Source: Lota lota (Eukaryota > Chordata > Actinopteri > Gadiformes > Lotidae). From it: a stretch of DNA of 64,000 nt. The notes under the pieces are model-generated. The model saw only the letters and a list, made by a program, of their open reading frames with translations, did no database searches and was not told where the DNA came from. Below are positions 1 through 25,000 of this stretch, piece after piece (within the stretch, counting starts at the first letter, position 1; the number at the start of each line of letters is the position of its first letter). Location: assembly GCA_026745465.1 (NCBI GenBank), contig JACYXH010000212.1, positions 487,501 to 551,500 of the forward strand, written 5' to 3'. Made by a program: the position numbers and the translations under genes.

Positions 1-2044
1 TCCATTGAACATACATGTATCATTCATCTCAACAAAGTTTGTGTGTGTACGCTCATAAATTGAAAGCGTTGAATGCAGAAACGCAGCCAAGCTACAATGC
101 ACATGCATACATTATTGAGCATCAAAGCTGTGTTCATGCTGCTGAAGTTGGTTTCCACGCTACAGACGAGAGACGAGGCCCCTGGTATAAGAGTCTTAAG
201 GGGCTTAATAAAAGTGATTCCTGCTCATTAAGACCCCAGCCTCTGGTAAATGGAATGGGCTCCTCCGTTGACTCCTACTGATGACAAAATTAAACATATA
301 CGGCTGGACTGGGCTTGGGCACGCCTTATTGATACACCCAGGCATTCGGTCCCTGCATGATTGCCGTACCTGCATTCTATGAGGCAACGGGTCGACATCA
401 TCTTTTACATACTTATTTCTTTCTTAAATGGCCAGATGTAATGATATCCATCCATTTATCTATTCGTTTTTGTAGTCATGCTTATGAACTATTATGATTG
501 ATATTATATTGATATTTCGAACTGTTAACACAATTTGCTTAAATAAATATACCACAACTACTAGAGATATTCATGTGATGTTTGTAGAACCAAGCCTTTC
601 AGAGCTGATAATGAACTAATGTCTACATCTAAGAACTGCTGTTTTGGTCAATTTGGATTACACCAGCTGTACCGTAGTTTTCTGGTGAGAGGAGAACAGG
701 CAACAGACTGAGGACTCTGTGTCCCAGCCTAGATTGCAAATTGAATTGTGTCTAAATCTGATAAATCTGAGCTCATAGGCTCCTGAAAGGACAAGAGCCA
801 TCCCCCGCTCTCTCTCTGTGAAATCTGTTTTATAACCAAAGACTCTCACACTGACATTTACTCACAGATGATAATACACAATTTAATTATAGCTGTATCT
901 ACAGTTGATATTTAGTAACATTAAGCTTTATATTGATCTTAAATAGGCTTCCTTTGTTTGATGAAGCTAAACTAAGAAAAACGTATTTCACACAAACCAA
1001 TAAAATCAATGAATGCATTTTTTTAAGTAGCAAGTGAACTAGCTTGGTGTTTTTACTAAATCCAAATCCAATCAAAAATAATTACCTGTCCTGTTTAGAT
1101 TTCTGCACTATATTTAACCTTAGCTTGACCTACTATACTATACTATACTAATAGTTACAAACCAAGTTTGTAACAAAGTGTTACAAACTAATATAGTATT
1201 AATACTGTAGTGCTGTAGTCCCTAGTGTAGTCTGTGCAGTCATACTACAGTACATTCTCTTAACAGGGACTACATTATTGATGAGCTGTTGGTCTCTGTG
1301 TGGGTGTCCACAATGTTGGAGGTCAACGCTCCACTCTCGCTCTGTGATTCTGATAACGGTCACTTGTCAGTCCTATTCCCACCAAAGTAATATGACGTGA
1401 TGATCAGAGCCAGGCTTTCAGATGCAGAAACAACAGAGATGGCAGCTTAGCATTTTAACAATCCTTTGTTAAGTTAGTTTTTTAATTACACAAAGTCAAG
1501 ATGCTGGGATGAAGTCAAGATGCAAGATGGGTCCCAGAGACCAGGAAAATTAAGATTTGTAATACCCTTTTTAAGCGATGGTTATCCCGCCCAGCGACCG
1601 GTGATGCGTACTGTCTATTTCTCAACAGTGTGTGGCTCCGGGCATGGGTGGGTGTGGTCAGCTCGTTGCCAAGGGAACTACCTGGCTGTATAACTTGTAA
1701 ACACTGACCTGCCGGAGTCTTACTCTGTGTTTACACAGCTCGCTCTCTCATTGTCTGTCTCTCTCTCCCTTGCTGTGCCCCTCTCCCTCTCTCTCCCTGT
1801 CTATATCTCTCTGTTCCTGTGTATCTCACTCTCTCGCTGTTTCTCTCTCCATCCGTCTCTTGGAGTCTCTCTCCAGCTTTCGCTCTCTCTCTCTCTCTCT
1901 CTGGCTCTCTCTCTTCCTAACCCTATCTCATGTTCAATCTGTCTCTCTCCTTCTTTAACTTATCCTCTGATACTTCCATTTTGACATGCCCTCTTTATGT
2001 GTGTGTGTCTCTCTCCCTTGTTTTTGTTGCTCGCCCATGCTAAG

Positions 2045-13739
<11,695 letters not shown>

Positions 13740-14141
13740 GCTAGCCAGTAGCCTTGCTTGCTAGCAGACGCCACCTTGCGATGCGAGCTTGCTAACGACA
13801 GTAAGCGATGTTAGCTAGTGGACGCCAGTTAGCGATGCTAGTCAGCCGAGGCCAGTTAGCGATGCTAGCTAGTCAAGGCCGGTTAGCATCGCTAGCTAGC
13901 AATGCTAGCTAGTCGACTCCAGTTAGCGATGCTAGCTAACCGGGGCCAATGCCATGCGTGGTGGCGGCATATTTATTGACACCGCGATCACGGTCTAAAC
14001 TCTGAGACCACTGCCGCCAGGTCAAACCCCAACCACCCCTCATCCTAACAAATACGTAGGCACAATCTTTAACAGCTTTTCTTTTTGATATCACAATGCT
14101 ATTGCCCCCTTAACAAATATGTTTGCAAATAAATAAATAAA
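13740..14141 (+). other. abi1: abi1 proximal 3' UTR with poly(A) signals
   Basis: Following the TGA at 13737-13739, about 13790-13945 is built from imperfect copies of a GATGCTAGCTAGT-type word (at least seven). Overlapping AATAAA signals sit at 14128-14141, and another AATAAA is at 15800-15805. The first cluster is the likelier main polyadenylation site, but this is judged from the motif only. Confidence 0.5.
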
Positions 14142-16832
14142 AAATGTTTATCGATAGTTTATTTTGCGGGTTTCGTACCGGGGAGGGGAGAGGGGGGATT
14201 TGTTGAAACGTATAAACAGGGAAAGATTGGAAAGCCTTGGAACTGTACGATGGATCGGATACTCTAGTTCAGTCTCTGGAGGTCTGGGAATACCAAGACA
14301 GAACATCAGACTTTTACGAACTTCGGAAATGTACTGCAGATTCCTGACGGCTACTTGGAAGATGGACTTGGTCATGTTTCCCGCCATTTTGGGATTTCTA
14401 GGTCGGCCCAGTAAGCCAAATCAACATATGGGTAAAGCGAGCACAGATGGTTTCTTAAAAGACACGTTTTATGGATCTTAACATAGGGCTGTGAATAAAA
14501 TGATGTCAGACAATTTAAATAAACACAGATATTGACTTGAAAAGGCAGAGCTGACTGATTTACATACGCATGTTTATGTATGTAAATCATACAGAATGGC
14601 TGAACATAACTCAGGTGGTTATGTTGAATGCGGCAGGACTCTCACTTTGTAAACCTTAATGCGCTCTTAATTTGGAAGTTCTCTAATCAATTGTAAATAC
14701 AGGGTTTCTGTATGTAATGGTTAATCCACCGCCTGCCCATCACCGATGGCTGTATGGGATTATGCTCATCTAATCAACCACCATACTAATCCCAATACCA
14801 ACCAATAAATCTCGTCTAGGTATGTATGGAAAATTATATATCCTGAAGGCAAATTACACCAGAAATTAACATTGTGGTGTGAAAGCATGCAATATAAAAT
14901 TTATGAAATGTATTACCGTTTATGTTGTCAATATATACAAATTGATTCGTTTTTATTGCTTTGTTTAATTTGTTGTACTGTCCAAATCACTGATTTAGAA
15001 TTTTTAATAATAACTTTTTTCAGGGCTCCGGTTTTTAACATGCTGATTTTTGTCCTGTTTTGTCGTTTGGTTCAGAATTTGAACATTTCAGCTTCACATC
15101 TTGATAATGGCTTTCAATTTCAGGTGCATTGTTTATAACTTTTTACTTATCAAAAATATGTGGAGCAGTCAAAATTGCATGGCCTATTGAATCATGTCTC
15201 AGTGGCTGATAGTGGGGAGAAACTAGGCGTTTCCTGTCTTTTCCGTTTTTTTTTGTTTTTTTTCGATGTTTGAGGTGACTTGCCAATCACTGCCAGCCCT
15301 CACCTAGCAACAAAATGAAATCTGAATCAGAGATTATGAGGAAAGGGGTTGTGAGTGATTTAATTGATCTTTCAGCTTTGCATTGTCAAGGTATAGATTA
15401 TTCTGGTGTATGAGTAACACGTCACCCTATACTTTCCAAGAGGTTGCAACATAATGGACTGATAGGGTGATCTTTCCCACGATGCCTTGCATTCCCCCAG
15501 ATCCTTAACCTGACCTGAACCTAAACACCCCAATCTAATACCTTTACCATTTGCAATGCATCATGGGAAATAAGCGTCAGAAAAGAACATGTGGTTGCAA
15601 CCCAAACAAGAAATGAGCTTTGATTAATGAGCATCTTTTTATGTTTCCATGGGGAATGCATTAATAGTTGGGCCCAATTTCAAACCAGTGTGTACACAAG
15701 TTCAGATTCATGGCTAGACAACTGAATGGGTCTAACATCTCTGCCCTTGACATTGTATATATTATGTGGTAATTGAAAACGTATTGTACAGTCTTTTATA
15801 ATAAACCATTATATGTACAACATGCCCTGCTGTGGTCCCTGGCGATCCCAAAGAAACGGAGACTGGACTTTTAAAAAACATGTCTCTTTAATGAGTACAC
15901 GGTCGTTGGTGGATGTTAAGGCCTTAGCTGTTGCAGAGCACTTCTTTATACAGACACACTGGCATTCCCACAACAGTTTGGATATACATTTACAAGTTCA
16001 CACGAATGTCAGCCTATAACAGTGAGGACGGTGGAAAAACTCCAGGTTCAGTAAAAGTCCTACCGTAATTTTTACCATTTGCACTGAACTTAATTGTTAC
16101 CCTTCTGGATTGGCGCTAATTAGCCAATCCAGAGGGTTATGTGGAAATGCCAGTATGGATATTTTAATAACTTCTGGACCTGGAGTGTGTTCACCGTCAC
16201 ATAAACACACACGATAATGAGTCCCTTCCAACACTTGTGGAATTGCATCGTTTCTGACAGAATACGCCCCGAGCCGTGACTAGCACTTGCTGTGTTCATG
16301 TCAACAGTTAGCTCTAGTAGCGCAACAGGAGAGGTAGCTGCTCATACAGTACGCAATATACACTGAAGCGTGACGGGAGAGTTAAGTGTTGTTCAGTGCG
16401 GTTGACTCGAATTCATTGGTTGATTCTGCTGCATCTAAAAGACTCAAATTTGGGATTCTCCAATTGATCAACTGTGACACACAGGAGTGTAAACCACTTG
16501 TTTTAATAAATACATTTATATTCTTGGCATACTGTTCGATTTGTTTGGGCGAAGACAGTTAAGACAGCAAAGTAAAACGACTATTCAGACGGACACCTGG
16601 CGTGCGTTTCGTTCAGTTATTTTCTGGCAGTTGTAACCCTCCCCGCCATGATGTCATCACTGCGGCACTCCGGGATTGGCCAGTTTAGAGTAGCACCTAC
16701 GCCACGTGAAGGAGTCCGTCAAACCGCAGTGATCCATCCCCCAGGGGCCGGGGCTTGAGTTGTCCTAGCAGCAGCTGCCTGAAGGGGCCGGGGCCAGGGA
16801 GGGGTCAGCTGGGGATCAAAGGTCACCTGGGG
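14142..16832. other. abi1-pdss1 convergent intergenic region
   Basis: About 2.7 kb between the two converging genes. I see no convincing coding exon; the longest open frames (14164-14481, 14872-15138) have no recognisable family and are AT-rich. It probably includes the end of the abi1 3' UTR and the pdss1 3' UTR. Confidence 0.4.
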
Positions 16833-19800
16833 TCACTTGTCTCGGGTCAGCACCATCTCAGTGAGCCTGATGAGGGCTTCGCGCTCCGGGGAGGGGCGGA
16901 GCCTGCTCACCTGGCGGACGGCCTCGTCACAGTAGCGCCTCGCCAGGTAGCTGGTCTGCTGCACGCCATCACTCTGTAATATGATACACAGGAATGTAGT
17001 GCCTGGCCAGTTGGCAGGTGTGGTCATCGCTCTGTAATGTATACTTTGTTATAGTACTCTGTAATATAATGTATATTTGCAGGTTCTCTGCAGGTGAAGG
17101 GTCTCACCTTGAGGACGTACTGCCAGGCGTGCTCCACGTCTCCCTTGGAGGAGAACCGCCTCATGATCATAGAGTGAAGCTCAGGGAACTGGAACAGACA
17201 CAGATTGTGTGTCAAGGTTCAGAGACAGTTAGGACTACAAACATGGAGCGCAGCATCACTCACTCGAGACTACAAATATGGAGTACAATCAAGCAGGACT
17301 GTGTGTGTCTCTTTGTCCCTTTTCTTTGTCTTATACACAATCTCATCCCAGTTTGGGTAATTGGACGCTTTCTGTCCGAATATTGTACATTTTATTGTAG
17401 TCAAGTTAAAATGTTGCGTCTTTTTTAACAGTGAGTCTACTTTGAGGTCTCCTTTTGTGACACTCAATCTTAAATGATGTCACCATCCGACATCTGCCGG
17501 TTGGCGGTGACTTGAAGGCGGGCATCAAGTGCGACCGGCGCCTCACCTGTTGGCAGGCGAAGAGCACCGGTCCCGTGGCGAGGCCCAGCTTGAGGTCGGC
17601 CGCCGACGGCTTCCCCAGGTGAGCCGCGCACGCCGTGAAGTCCAACACATCGTCCACCAGCTGGGAGAGAGACATGGACAACAGATGAGAGAGAGCGAGA
17701 GACATAGACAATACCATAGAGAGAGAGCGAGAGAGACACAATACCATAGAGAGAGAGCGAGAGACAGACAATACCATAGAGAGAGAGCGAGAGAGACACA
17801 ATACCATAGAGAGAGACAGACAATACCATAGAGAGAGAGCGAGAGAGACAGACAATACCATAGAGAGGGAGAGAGACATAGACAATACCATAGAGAGAAC
17901 GAGAGAGACATGGACAATACCATAGAGAGAGCGAGAGAGACAATACCATAGAGAGAGGGAGAGAGACATGGACAATACCATAGAGAGAGCGAGAGATATA
18001 GACAATACCTTAGAGAGAGGGAGAGAGACATGGACAATACATTATATACCAGCTAGAGATGGGAATAAAGGAGAAGAGGGATAGTGTGTGAGTGTGTGTG
18101 TGTGGACATCAAATCCAGTCATCCTGGATTAGATTCTGTTTGCGATCTTATCCAGATTTCCTAAACTATGTCACCCATTACAAATGTAACTAACCAAATT
18201 TAGAACAAAAATAATCCTATAACTTATTATTTATATCACATTGTTCCATTTTACATCCCAGTCCAATCAAAGCATTTTAAAGACACCACGAAACTGAATG
18301 TAAGAACACACGTACAAATCTATAATAACATTAAGAATCAGCAGTTATTAGCATTGCGTTTTTACCCCTTTGCATCCCAAAGAAATTAATAAGAACACGA
18401 AGCGAAAGGTCAGAACGCACCTGGAACGCGATGCCCACGTTCTTGCCGTACTGGAACGCTATTTCATGCACTTCCGGGTCAGAGTTCACCAGGATGGACA
18501 CCTTTTAAAAACAAACAAAAACCCAGAGGGCAGACGGTGAGCCAGGCGTGTTGCGTGGAGCCGGGCGCGGTGGGGGAAGGTGTGTACTGAACGTACATAC
18601 TGCTCGACAGCTGTTGGCGATGAGGCTGGCCGTCTTCTTGAAGGTCTTGTCCAGGTAGTGCTTGAAGCGCTCGTTCTCGTTCTCCTTGGAACCCATCTGC
18701 ATGAATTCCCCTGGGAGGGAAGAATGGTTGACAGGTGAGATCGAGAAGGGATGCCTTGAGGTAAAGCTTTGTCTGGGGCTTTTATTTTGAAGGGAAGAGT
18801 AAATGTGTGGTAATAGTGATTTGGTAATGGTGTGTCCGTTGTGGCAGTTATGCAATCATGGCACTTCCAAACAATGGTGCAGTGAGTTCAACCCCATTTA
18901 GCAACAGTCTGTCTCATTGAAATCATTAAGAGGATATTGACTACAATAATTACATCAATATTTTATGTGGGGCATCAAACACATGTATCGGCTTTTATCA
19001 TTGGCTGTAATTAGTGCGGTCTTTCTCAACTGCTGGAGCATGGCATGACACAGCCAGGGTTAGGGGGTTGAGGAGGAGTAGCTGCAGAGGAGGGTCTGTG
19101 AAGGAGCGGTGTGTGCAGTGTCACCAGAGGAAGGTCTGTACCTCTCACCAGGTCCTCTATGACCTGCGACAGCACCGACACCACCGTCGTGTTCCCGATG
19201 CGAGCCAGTGCCATGGAGGCTGCCGACAGGATGAAGTCTCCCGCCAGGATGGCCTGCAGGACAGGAGGAACGACAAGCTCACAGCACCGCAATCTCATCC
19301 GCCTTGATGGTCGAGTGGTTAGGGTGGTCCACTCCAAGCTGAAAGGCGCCGAGTTCGATCCCCCAGGTCCGCAGACTACCTTGATCAAGATGCCCCCTAA
19401 CCCCTTAAAACCTGCCTCACTGTAAGCCACTTTGAATGAAAGTGTCGGATAAATGACTAAATATTTAATACGTTTGATAAACACTCATTTCTCTCTCTCT
19501 CTCTCTCTCTTGGATTTCCAATAGCCCAGTGTTAGCAAAAAGCTAGACAATTATTTTGCTTGTCATCAGTGAAACATTGACGCTAAATGGTTTGCAGCTT
19601 GTTAGCTTGTTCGACAGTGTGTTTTAAAGGTCCCCGTTCAAAGCTTTCCAGAGCTTTATTGAGACGGCGTACCTTGCGCTCGCCCCACATGTCGTTGATG
19701 GTGCTCTTGCCACGCCGCTGGTCCGACCCGTCGATGACATCATCGTGCACCAGGCTGGCCGTATGGATCATCTCTGAGATCATCGCCACCGAACGCTGGC

Positions 19801-21594
19801 CCGGCAGCAGGTCACTGCTGGGTCAAAGGTCAATAGGTCAGGGAACCAATTAACCCGGGCTAAGATATCACAACATGTTATATTTTTCACATCTATATTT
19901 TATACACCGCCATACAGGGTGTAAAACGGGAAGCGCAAAAGGAATATGATAATACCTGTATAATAACTAGAATAACTACCACTAATAAAAGTATAATAAT
20001 GACAATAATGTCAAACTACTTGGAATCTTTTCGTAGTTTCTCCAATTTTGATCGTGTTCTCAGCCTCACTTGTTAAGTCACATTGGTTCAAAGCGTCTGC
20101 TAAATGTTATGCAATATAATATTGTGTCACTCATTGGCGTAGGTTTAGGGCGGAACGGTATGACCACACACATGTCGCTATCAATGTGAAAAACCTCTGT
20201 TGTCATTAGCGTCATTTCACCCTCTCCAACAAAGGGTTAACTCTGAAAAACGTATTTCGTATTAATTTAATCTGCTCATCCACAAAGGATTAACTCACAA
20301 CTCTGCCAAAAACAAACAAAACGATGGTTCATATTTGATCACAAATGTGCAGTAGCCCCAAGCAGCCCTTTCATTGGAGCGGAGAAGGTGATTAGGAAAG
20401 CAATATATTAAACATTATTCATAATTCATAATCATATTATATATATATATTATCAGAGCACTGACAGAATAGAGCACAGCTCTATTCTATGAACGATGTT
20501 GCCTAATGGACAACAATGACTTAACATTACCGGTTACCCACCTGCTAGCTAACTTAACGTTTGTTTTAAAATTGTCATCCATCTTGTTAACCTGGTTGAA
20601 TGAGTCCTCTAATGTTGGCCTGTGAAGCCCTTTGAGACTGTAATTGTGCTTACGGCCTAGTACACAAATAAAGTTTTTATGACCAGAAGTTCCATTTGGG
20701 TATAGTATACTTTTCAGAGATGCAGTACATGATCGCATCCTCAACTGTACAACTAACTTGTCCGTTTAAAGTCACCGTTGTAATTAAGGGTTATGCAAAT
20801 ACTTGACTTGAATTCAGTCTAGTAAATCGCCACTTAATTCAGGCGTATGCAGTCCGCCGTCTCACCCCTTGCTGTTGCTGTGGATGTTGAGGGCGCGAGC
20901 CATCAGCACCACTATCATGGGCCGGAAGGCTTTTCCTTTACCGTCGAAGTAGTAGTCACACAGAGACCTGAGCTCCGTCCCGGACACAAACAGCTCCTGA
21001 CAAGCAAACACACTGTTACACTCACTACGTTATGACATCATCTTACTTTTCACTCACTCACTACGTTATGACATCATCTTACTTTTCATCATTTACTACG
21101 TTATGACATTATCTTACTTTTCACTCACTCACTCGGTTATGACATATATTACTTTTCACTCATTCACTGCACATGACACATTATTGTAGTAAGAGCCAAT
21201 GTATGTTAAGCTGTGTTGAGGGCTTGGGTGTGGTTATACAACAGGCTGTTGGGGTTTCCTAGAACCCTAAAAAAGGTAATATAGCAATACCTTTTTGATG
21301 TCGTCATATAAATGTGTGAGGTCTTTCTGGGCGAGCGAGAAGGGGTCCTTCAGTTTGGTGTCACTGTGGATCTTTTTACAATAGCACAACTGAGACGCAG
21401 GCAACGGCTGCCTCGGTTTGTGCCTGATGAAAACATTTTTTATAGGTTTATTATTATGAAGATGATGATGATGAAGGCTTACTGGTACAGAGAGTGCACT
21501 GTGTCTCTAATGGTCTTGGGTGTGGAGCTGATAGCATACCTGGGAAATGTAGAACTAAAGTTCACCGGGTGTGTTGACGGAAGCACCTGGACAC

Positions 21595-21638
<44 letters not shown>

Positions 21639-22377
21639 CAGTTATTGTTACAGCTATGTTAACTTTACAATGTTATAAATATTCTACAACTTGTAAATGT
21701 GACCGTATATATACATACTCTATCTAAAGAGCCTATAAAATAACTGTCTATACCTTATGTATGTTTTATTGTCAATGTTCCCTCACTTCTCCCAGGCAGA
21801 AAGACATTCTGACCTAAAGTCAGTAGTGTTTCGATTGGTTGAATGGACCCTAGTAACGACTATAATATATTAGGTGTACAATTCACAATGGCTAAACAGT
21901 AAAACAATCTACACACAACAATGTAACAATAATATAGTTTCATTAGTGTATTTCTACATTATTGCAATGGCCGACCACTATGGATAAGGCGGTTAAGGCT
22001 TAGTGCAGTTGTAATGCAATGTCAAGCGCTTATAATAACCCTCCAAGTGGACCTGAACGCTCAATACAGATACAACCTATTCCATACAAAAGCATATGAC
22101 TCTAGGGAGAATCAATGAGATCCTTCCATTGAGATCCACACTGACAGTTGCACAGACACTATGACCTTCTTGGGGGCAGACATGCAGACGTTGTACTGGC
22201 ATTCCACCCGTTCCGACTCGGGACTTCGCGGGATCCCCTTACCTCCTGCTGCGCCCCGCCGGCGATGGGACCCGGCCCCCGGGAAGACAGCGTGGAAAAC
22301 GCCGCATAGTTGGATAACCTTGTCTTGGTGCAGTTTATTATACTCCATCTCCAGCAGTGCCTCCACGGAACCGCCAT
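16833..22377 (-). CDS. pdss1: Decaprenyl diphosphate synthase subunit 1 (trans-prenyltransferase), complete
   Basis: Mitochondrial enzyme that, with PDSS2, adds isopentenyl units to make the ubiquinone polyprenyl tail. Exons in transcript order: 22377-22243, 21586-21540, 21363-21291, 20996-20866, 19817-19673, 19253-19142, 18710-18601, 18501-18421, 17660-17547, 17188-17108, 16973-16833. All have AG/GT borders and consistent phase, for 1170 nt or 389 residues (human about 415). The start gives MAVPWRHCWRW, an Arg/Trp-rich leader like the mitochondrial presequence of the human protein. Landmarks: YYFDGKGKAFRP (substrate Lys/Arg region), HTASLVHDDVID (first Asp-rich DDxxD motif), QRRGK, LAGDFILSAAS, GSKENENERF, YGKNVGIAFQ, LVDDVLDF (second Asp-rich motif), GKPSAADLKLGLATGP, and the end TEMVLTRDK. 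The small second exon (VLPSTHPVNFSSTFPS) is the least conserved; it was chosen because its borders and phase fit on both sides. Confidence 0.95.
17664..18040. repeat. About 11-copy minisatellite in pdss1 intron
   Basis: A unit of roughly 31-33 bases built around ACAATACCATAGAGAGAG and GCGAGAGAGAC repeats across the intron directly upstream (transcript sense) of the DDVLD exon. It produces long spurious Ser/Leu-rich open frames in several phases. Confidence 0.85.
19305..19470 (+). mobile_element. tRNA-derived SINE in pdss1 intron
   Basis: A tRNA-like head (GTCGAGTGGTTAGGGTGGTCC, B box GAGTTCGATCCCC) joins the tail GTAAGCCACTTTGAATGAAAG and GGATAAATGACTAAAT. It has the same architecture as the element at 3340-3535 but the opposite orientation. 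A short stranded tail of the same type is at about 20085-20115. Confidence 0.6.
21021..21166. repeat. 32-38-bp tandem repeat in pdss1 intron
   Basis: Four copies of CACTACGTTATGACATCATC followed by TTACTTTTCACTC, the last two diverged. Confidence 0.75.
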
Positions 22378-22560
22378 GTTTCACCGAACACATTACAAGG
22401 CGGAGGGGTTATAAAATGCACACAGGAACAGGAAACGGGTAGCGTGTGTGTGACGTAGATACCGAGGTAAAGTTCGTTTCATATTCGATATTCATTTGAT
22501 ATTCGACATTCGGCGCAAGCGTGGATGGGACTGGGGGGGGGGGGGGGGGGGTTCTTTAAT
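22378..22560 (-). promoter_or_regulatory. pdss1: Putative pdss1 promoter region
   Basis: Immediately upstream of the pdss1 ATG on the minus strand. It has a CRE-like TGACGTA at about 22451-22457 and a run of 19 G on the + strand (22533-22551; poly-C on the pdss1 strand) roughly 155-175 bases upstream of the start codon. No clear TATA box. Assigned from position and motif only. Confidence 0.35.
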
Positions 22561-23153
22561 TATTTATATTTTTTGACTCCGCCCACAACTTGTTTTTTAT
22601 GGAATCTATTACATATATTCGCATTGTTTAAAAAAAATAGGCCTATGTATAATATTATTGAAACAATGTATTCTACTTCCACAACATTTGTTGTCTCCTT
22701 AAAGTAAGTCACAATTTTATATAATTTTTAATATCCTTGGAAATATTTTACATGAACACACCAAACCAAAGCCAATTTTTTCCTATCCTCCATTCACAAC
22801 ATTTGTTTTGTTAATAAAGTTAGTCCCAATTTAGCTGGTTCAATCCCCGGTTCCTCTTGGCTATGTCTGTCACAAAAGGTGCCAGCAGTGCAGCAGGAAC
22901 ACAAGGGAAATGCAAATGACAGAGGCAGGCAGAGACAGTTCATTGAGTTTATGGAGAATAAAACAAAAATCTCTAAGGAATGGGTGACAAGTCCAAAACA
23001 GTCCCAACGTCAATGAGCTTCCTTACGAGGAGATGTTTATTGTTTGAAACATTTGGAATAAATCCCTTTAATTGCCACTTCTCCTCTGATTCATTCAATG
23101 TCTTTGGTTGTCGTGTTGTTGTCTCCTGTATTTCCACCCATTCCATTTGCACT
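22561..23153. other. Unassigned AT-rich spacer
   Basis: No exon with recognisable homology. The frame at 22980-23327 is open but resembles nothing I know and has no supporting splice context. A CCGGTTCCTC / GGTTCAATCCC word at about 22839 suggests a decayed tRNA-type repeat. Confidence 0.3.
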
Positions 23154-23715
23154 GTTACGTCCCCGTGTGTGGGATATGTGGGAACATATGTGGGAGAGGA
23201 CGTAACAATTGTGGTCGTGCCAAAACAAAGAAATCAGTATAACAAAACAAGGCCTGGCTCTCTTCTATGTCTCAAAATAAACAACAAAAACACCAACCTG
23301 GCGTATCTAAAAATACACATTACCTAAACGATCACAGGGGGTGGCACCGACCAAAATAACTTGTGTCTCTAGACAAGGGTTTAACGCTGTGTGTGTAAAA
23401 TGTAAAGGGTACCCCCAACCTACTTATCGTCCTCAACCTCCCCTCACATACGTTAAACGAAAGTACTGAAGGGTTGCTCAAAAGAATGCAACAGCAAAGC
23501 ACAAAACCAGGAAGAAAGAGAGCGACGGTCGACTGGCAAGGTTATATGCCAGTTCCCAATCCGAGGCAACCAATTAACAGCAGGATCAGACCGCACAGGT
23601 GAACTCCAATCATGTCGTTAGGACCTATAGCAGCAGTGTAAACAGGAGAGGGAGAGAAAGAAAACCAGGAGGGAAGAACACCCAACAGACACTTTGCCCC
23701 TGCCGGCACATAACG
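23154..23715 (-). mobile_element. Insertion of about 560 bp, possibly a solo LTR, with TGCAC flanks
   Basis: The block interrupts a LINE-like sequence that is continuous in unit A (34790-34810). TGCAC lies on both sides (23149-23153 and 23716-23720), as a target duplication would. It starts TGTTACGTCC, and a reversed copy GGACGTAACA lies 56 bases in. A TATAA-like and promoter-like stretch on the minus strand suits an LTR, but the right end reads ...ATAACG, not CA, so the class is uncertain. Confidence 0.4.
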
Positions 23716-24490
23716 TGCACTATGGAATGATCTCCCACTGTGCATGAAACAGAGCCCCAGCAGAGAGCTAGACAAGAGCGGGGTGAGAGAGCACCTCTGG
23801 TGCTTGGTACACGTTTTATAGTTGTAGTTCACACTGCTGTTTAACTTGTTGTATTATGTACTTTTAATCTGAAATAGGGAAGATGGGCAGTATGTAATAT
23901 GATGTGTCTGTCTTTTAATGTGGTTGTTTTGACATCAAGGTCCAGTTTGGAATAAGTGTTCAACCCTTTCAAGCGCTAATCTCTGGGATGATTTATGTTT
24001 TGTAACCTGAAATCAAATACCAGTGCTCCATGATTGTCACTCTTGTTTGTACGCTTTCTCTGGGGCAGTGTTGCCATGACACCTGTCCACTATGTTATGG
24101 TATGGACATCTGAGAGAATGAGAAGATGGATGAATGGATTTATTAAGGATGTATAATCTTGTTTTAGAGAAGCAAATAAAGATGTTGTTGACAGACCAAA
24201 AGGGCTTACTAGCTGAACAGTTGTAAGAAACCTTGCAGGAAGGACTTGAAGTGAGGCCTACAGCAGCCTGCATGGTGGGACCACTAGTCACCACCAAGGG
24301 TCTCTAGATGAACCAGAAACACATGACCTTCAGGACTGTATTCAGGAAGTGTAAAGTGTTTTCTAAATGTACTCTTCTGTCCTCACTCCGTTATTCACTT
24401 CCTGTTCCTGTGAATGACAACGAATCAGCTCTGACCAGATGCGGTCTTTTACTCTGTGGTCAACAGTAAAACACCCAACGCTGTCCCTGG
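23716..24490 (+). pseudogene. Remnant 3' end of a lost CD22-like unit ('unit 0')
   Basis: Runs parallel to the 3' part of units A-C. It starts with the LINE tail (CTATGGAATGATCTCCC), continues through the shared intron (GCCTGCATGGTGGGACCAC), and ends in a decayed tail exon at about 24392-24480 (TTCCTGTTCCTGTGAATGACAAC, AATCAGCTCTGACC). The AG acceptor present in units B and C is lost here (GTTATT), and most of the exon, including the ITIM part, is deleted, keeping only a GGTCTTTTACTCTGTGGTCAA scrap. Confidence 0.7.
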
Positions 24491-24499
24491 GTAAGCTTC

Positions 24500-25000
24500 T
24501 CTTGGTATTTAGATTTCATAGACACAATGTTAAATGCAATGTATAATGGCATGTTGCAATTTATGAAGGCTGCATAATAATCAGGCTAAGAGAATCAATC
24601 TCCTCTCAAATTGTTCAGAAGTGTTCTGGTCTTCCCTTTCCGTAGCTTTTGGAACGGTAGTGTAGACTGCTAGGCTGTGTAGTCTCTGTAGGCCTCGGCC
24701 CTGTAGTCTATGTGCTTCTTTGTGGCAATGTGACTATAAGCTTTGTAATTACTTAGGTGTTGAGACAAGGAATTTAGAGGAGAGGAGGTGAGTAGAGGAG
24801 CCAAGGAATAGATTGGAGACAAGGGGAGGAAAAGGGATAAAGGAGATAAGGTAAGGAGAAGAGAAGAGAAGAGTGGAGACAAGGAAAGGAGAGGAGTTGA
24901 GATGAGGAGGAGAGGATAGGAGATAAATAGAGAGAGCAGACAAGGAAATGAGAGGAGACAAGTAGAGTAGTTCTCTGAAGGAAAGGAGCACATTTCTACT
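24500..25000 (-). repeat. Inverted copy of CD22-like intron 1
   Basis: Reverse complement of the unit A intron segment about 30090-30600: shared words include TTCTGAACAATTTGAGAGGAG, the pyrimidine block TCTCCTCTCC, and ATTACAAAGCTTATAGTCACA in complement. The orientation is opposite to the whole array, so an inversion accompanied the loss of unit 0. Confidence 0.75.

Noticed and set aside
1..2044. Searched for the upstream abi1 exon (RPVRYIRKPIDY region)
   Set aside because: No match seen; this stretch looks wholly intronic, with a CT-rich block at 1737-1960 and a small GTTACAAAC/GTTTGTAAC inverted repeat near 1155.
14872..15138. 88-codon frame in the abi1-pdss1 gap
   Set aside because: AT-rich, hydrophobic by composition, no recognisable motif, no splice or poly(A) support.
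17406..18037. Long minus-strand Ser/Leu/Tyr repeat frames
   Set aside because: They run the pdss1 DDVLD exon into the intron minisatellite; only 17547-17660 is exonic.
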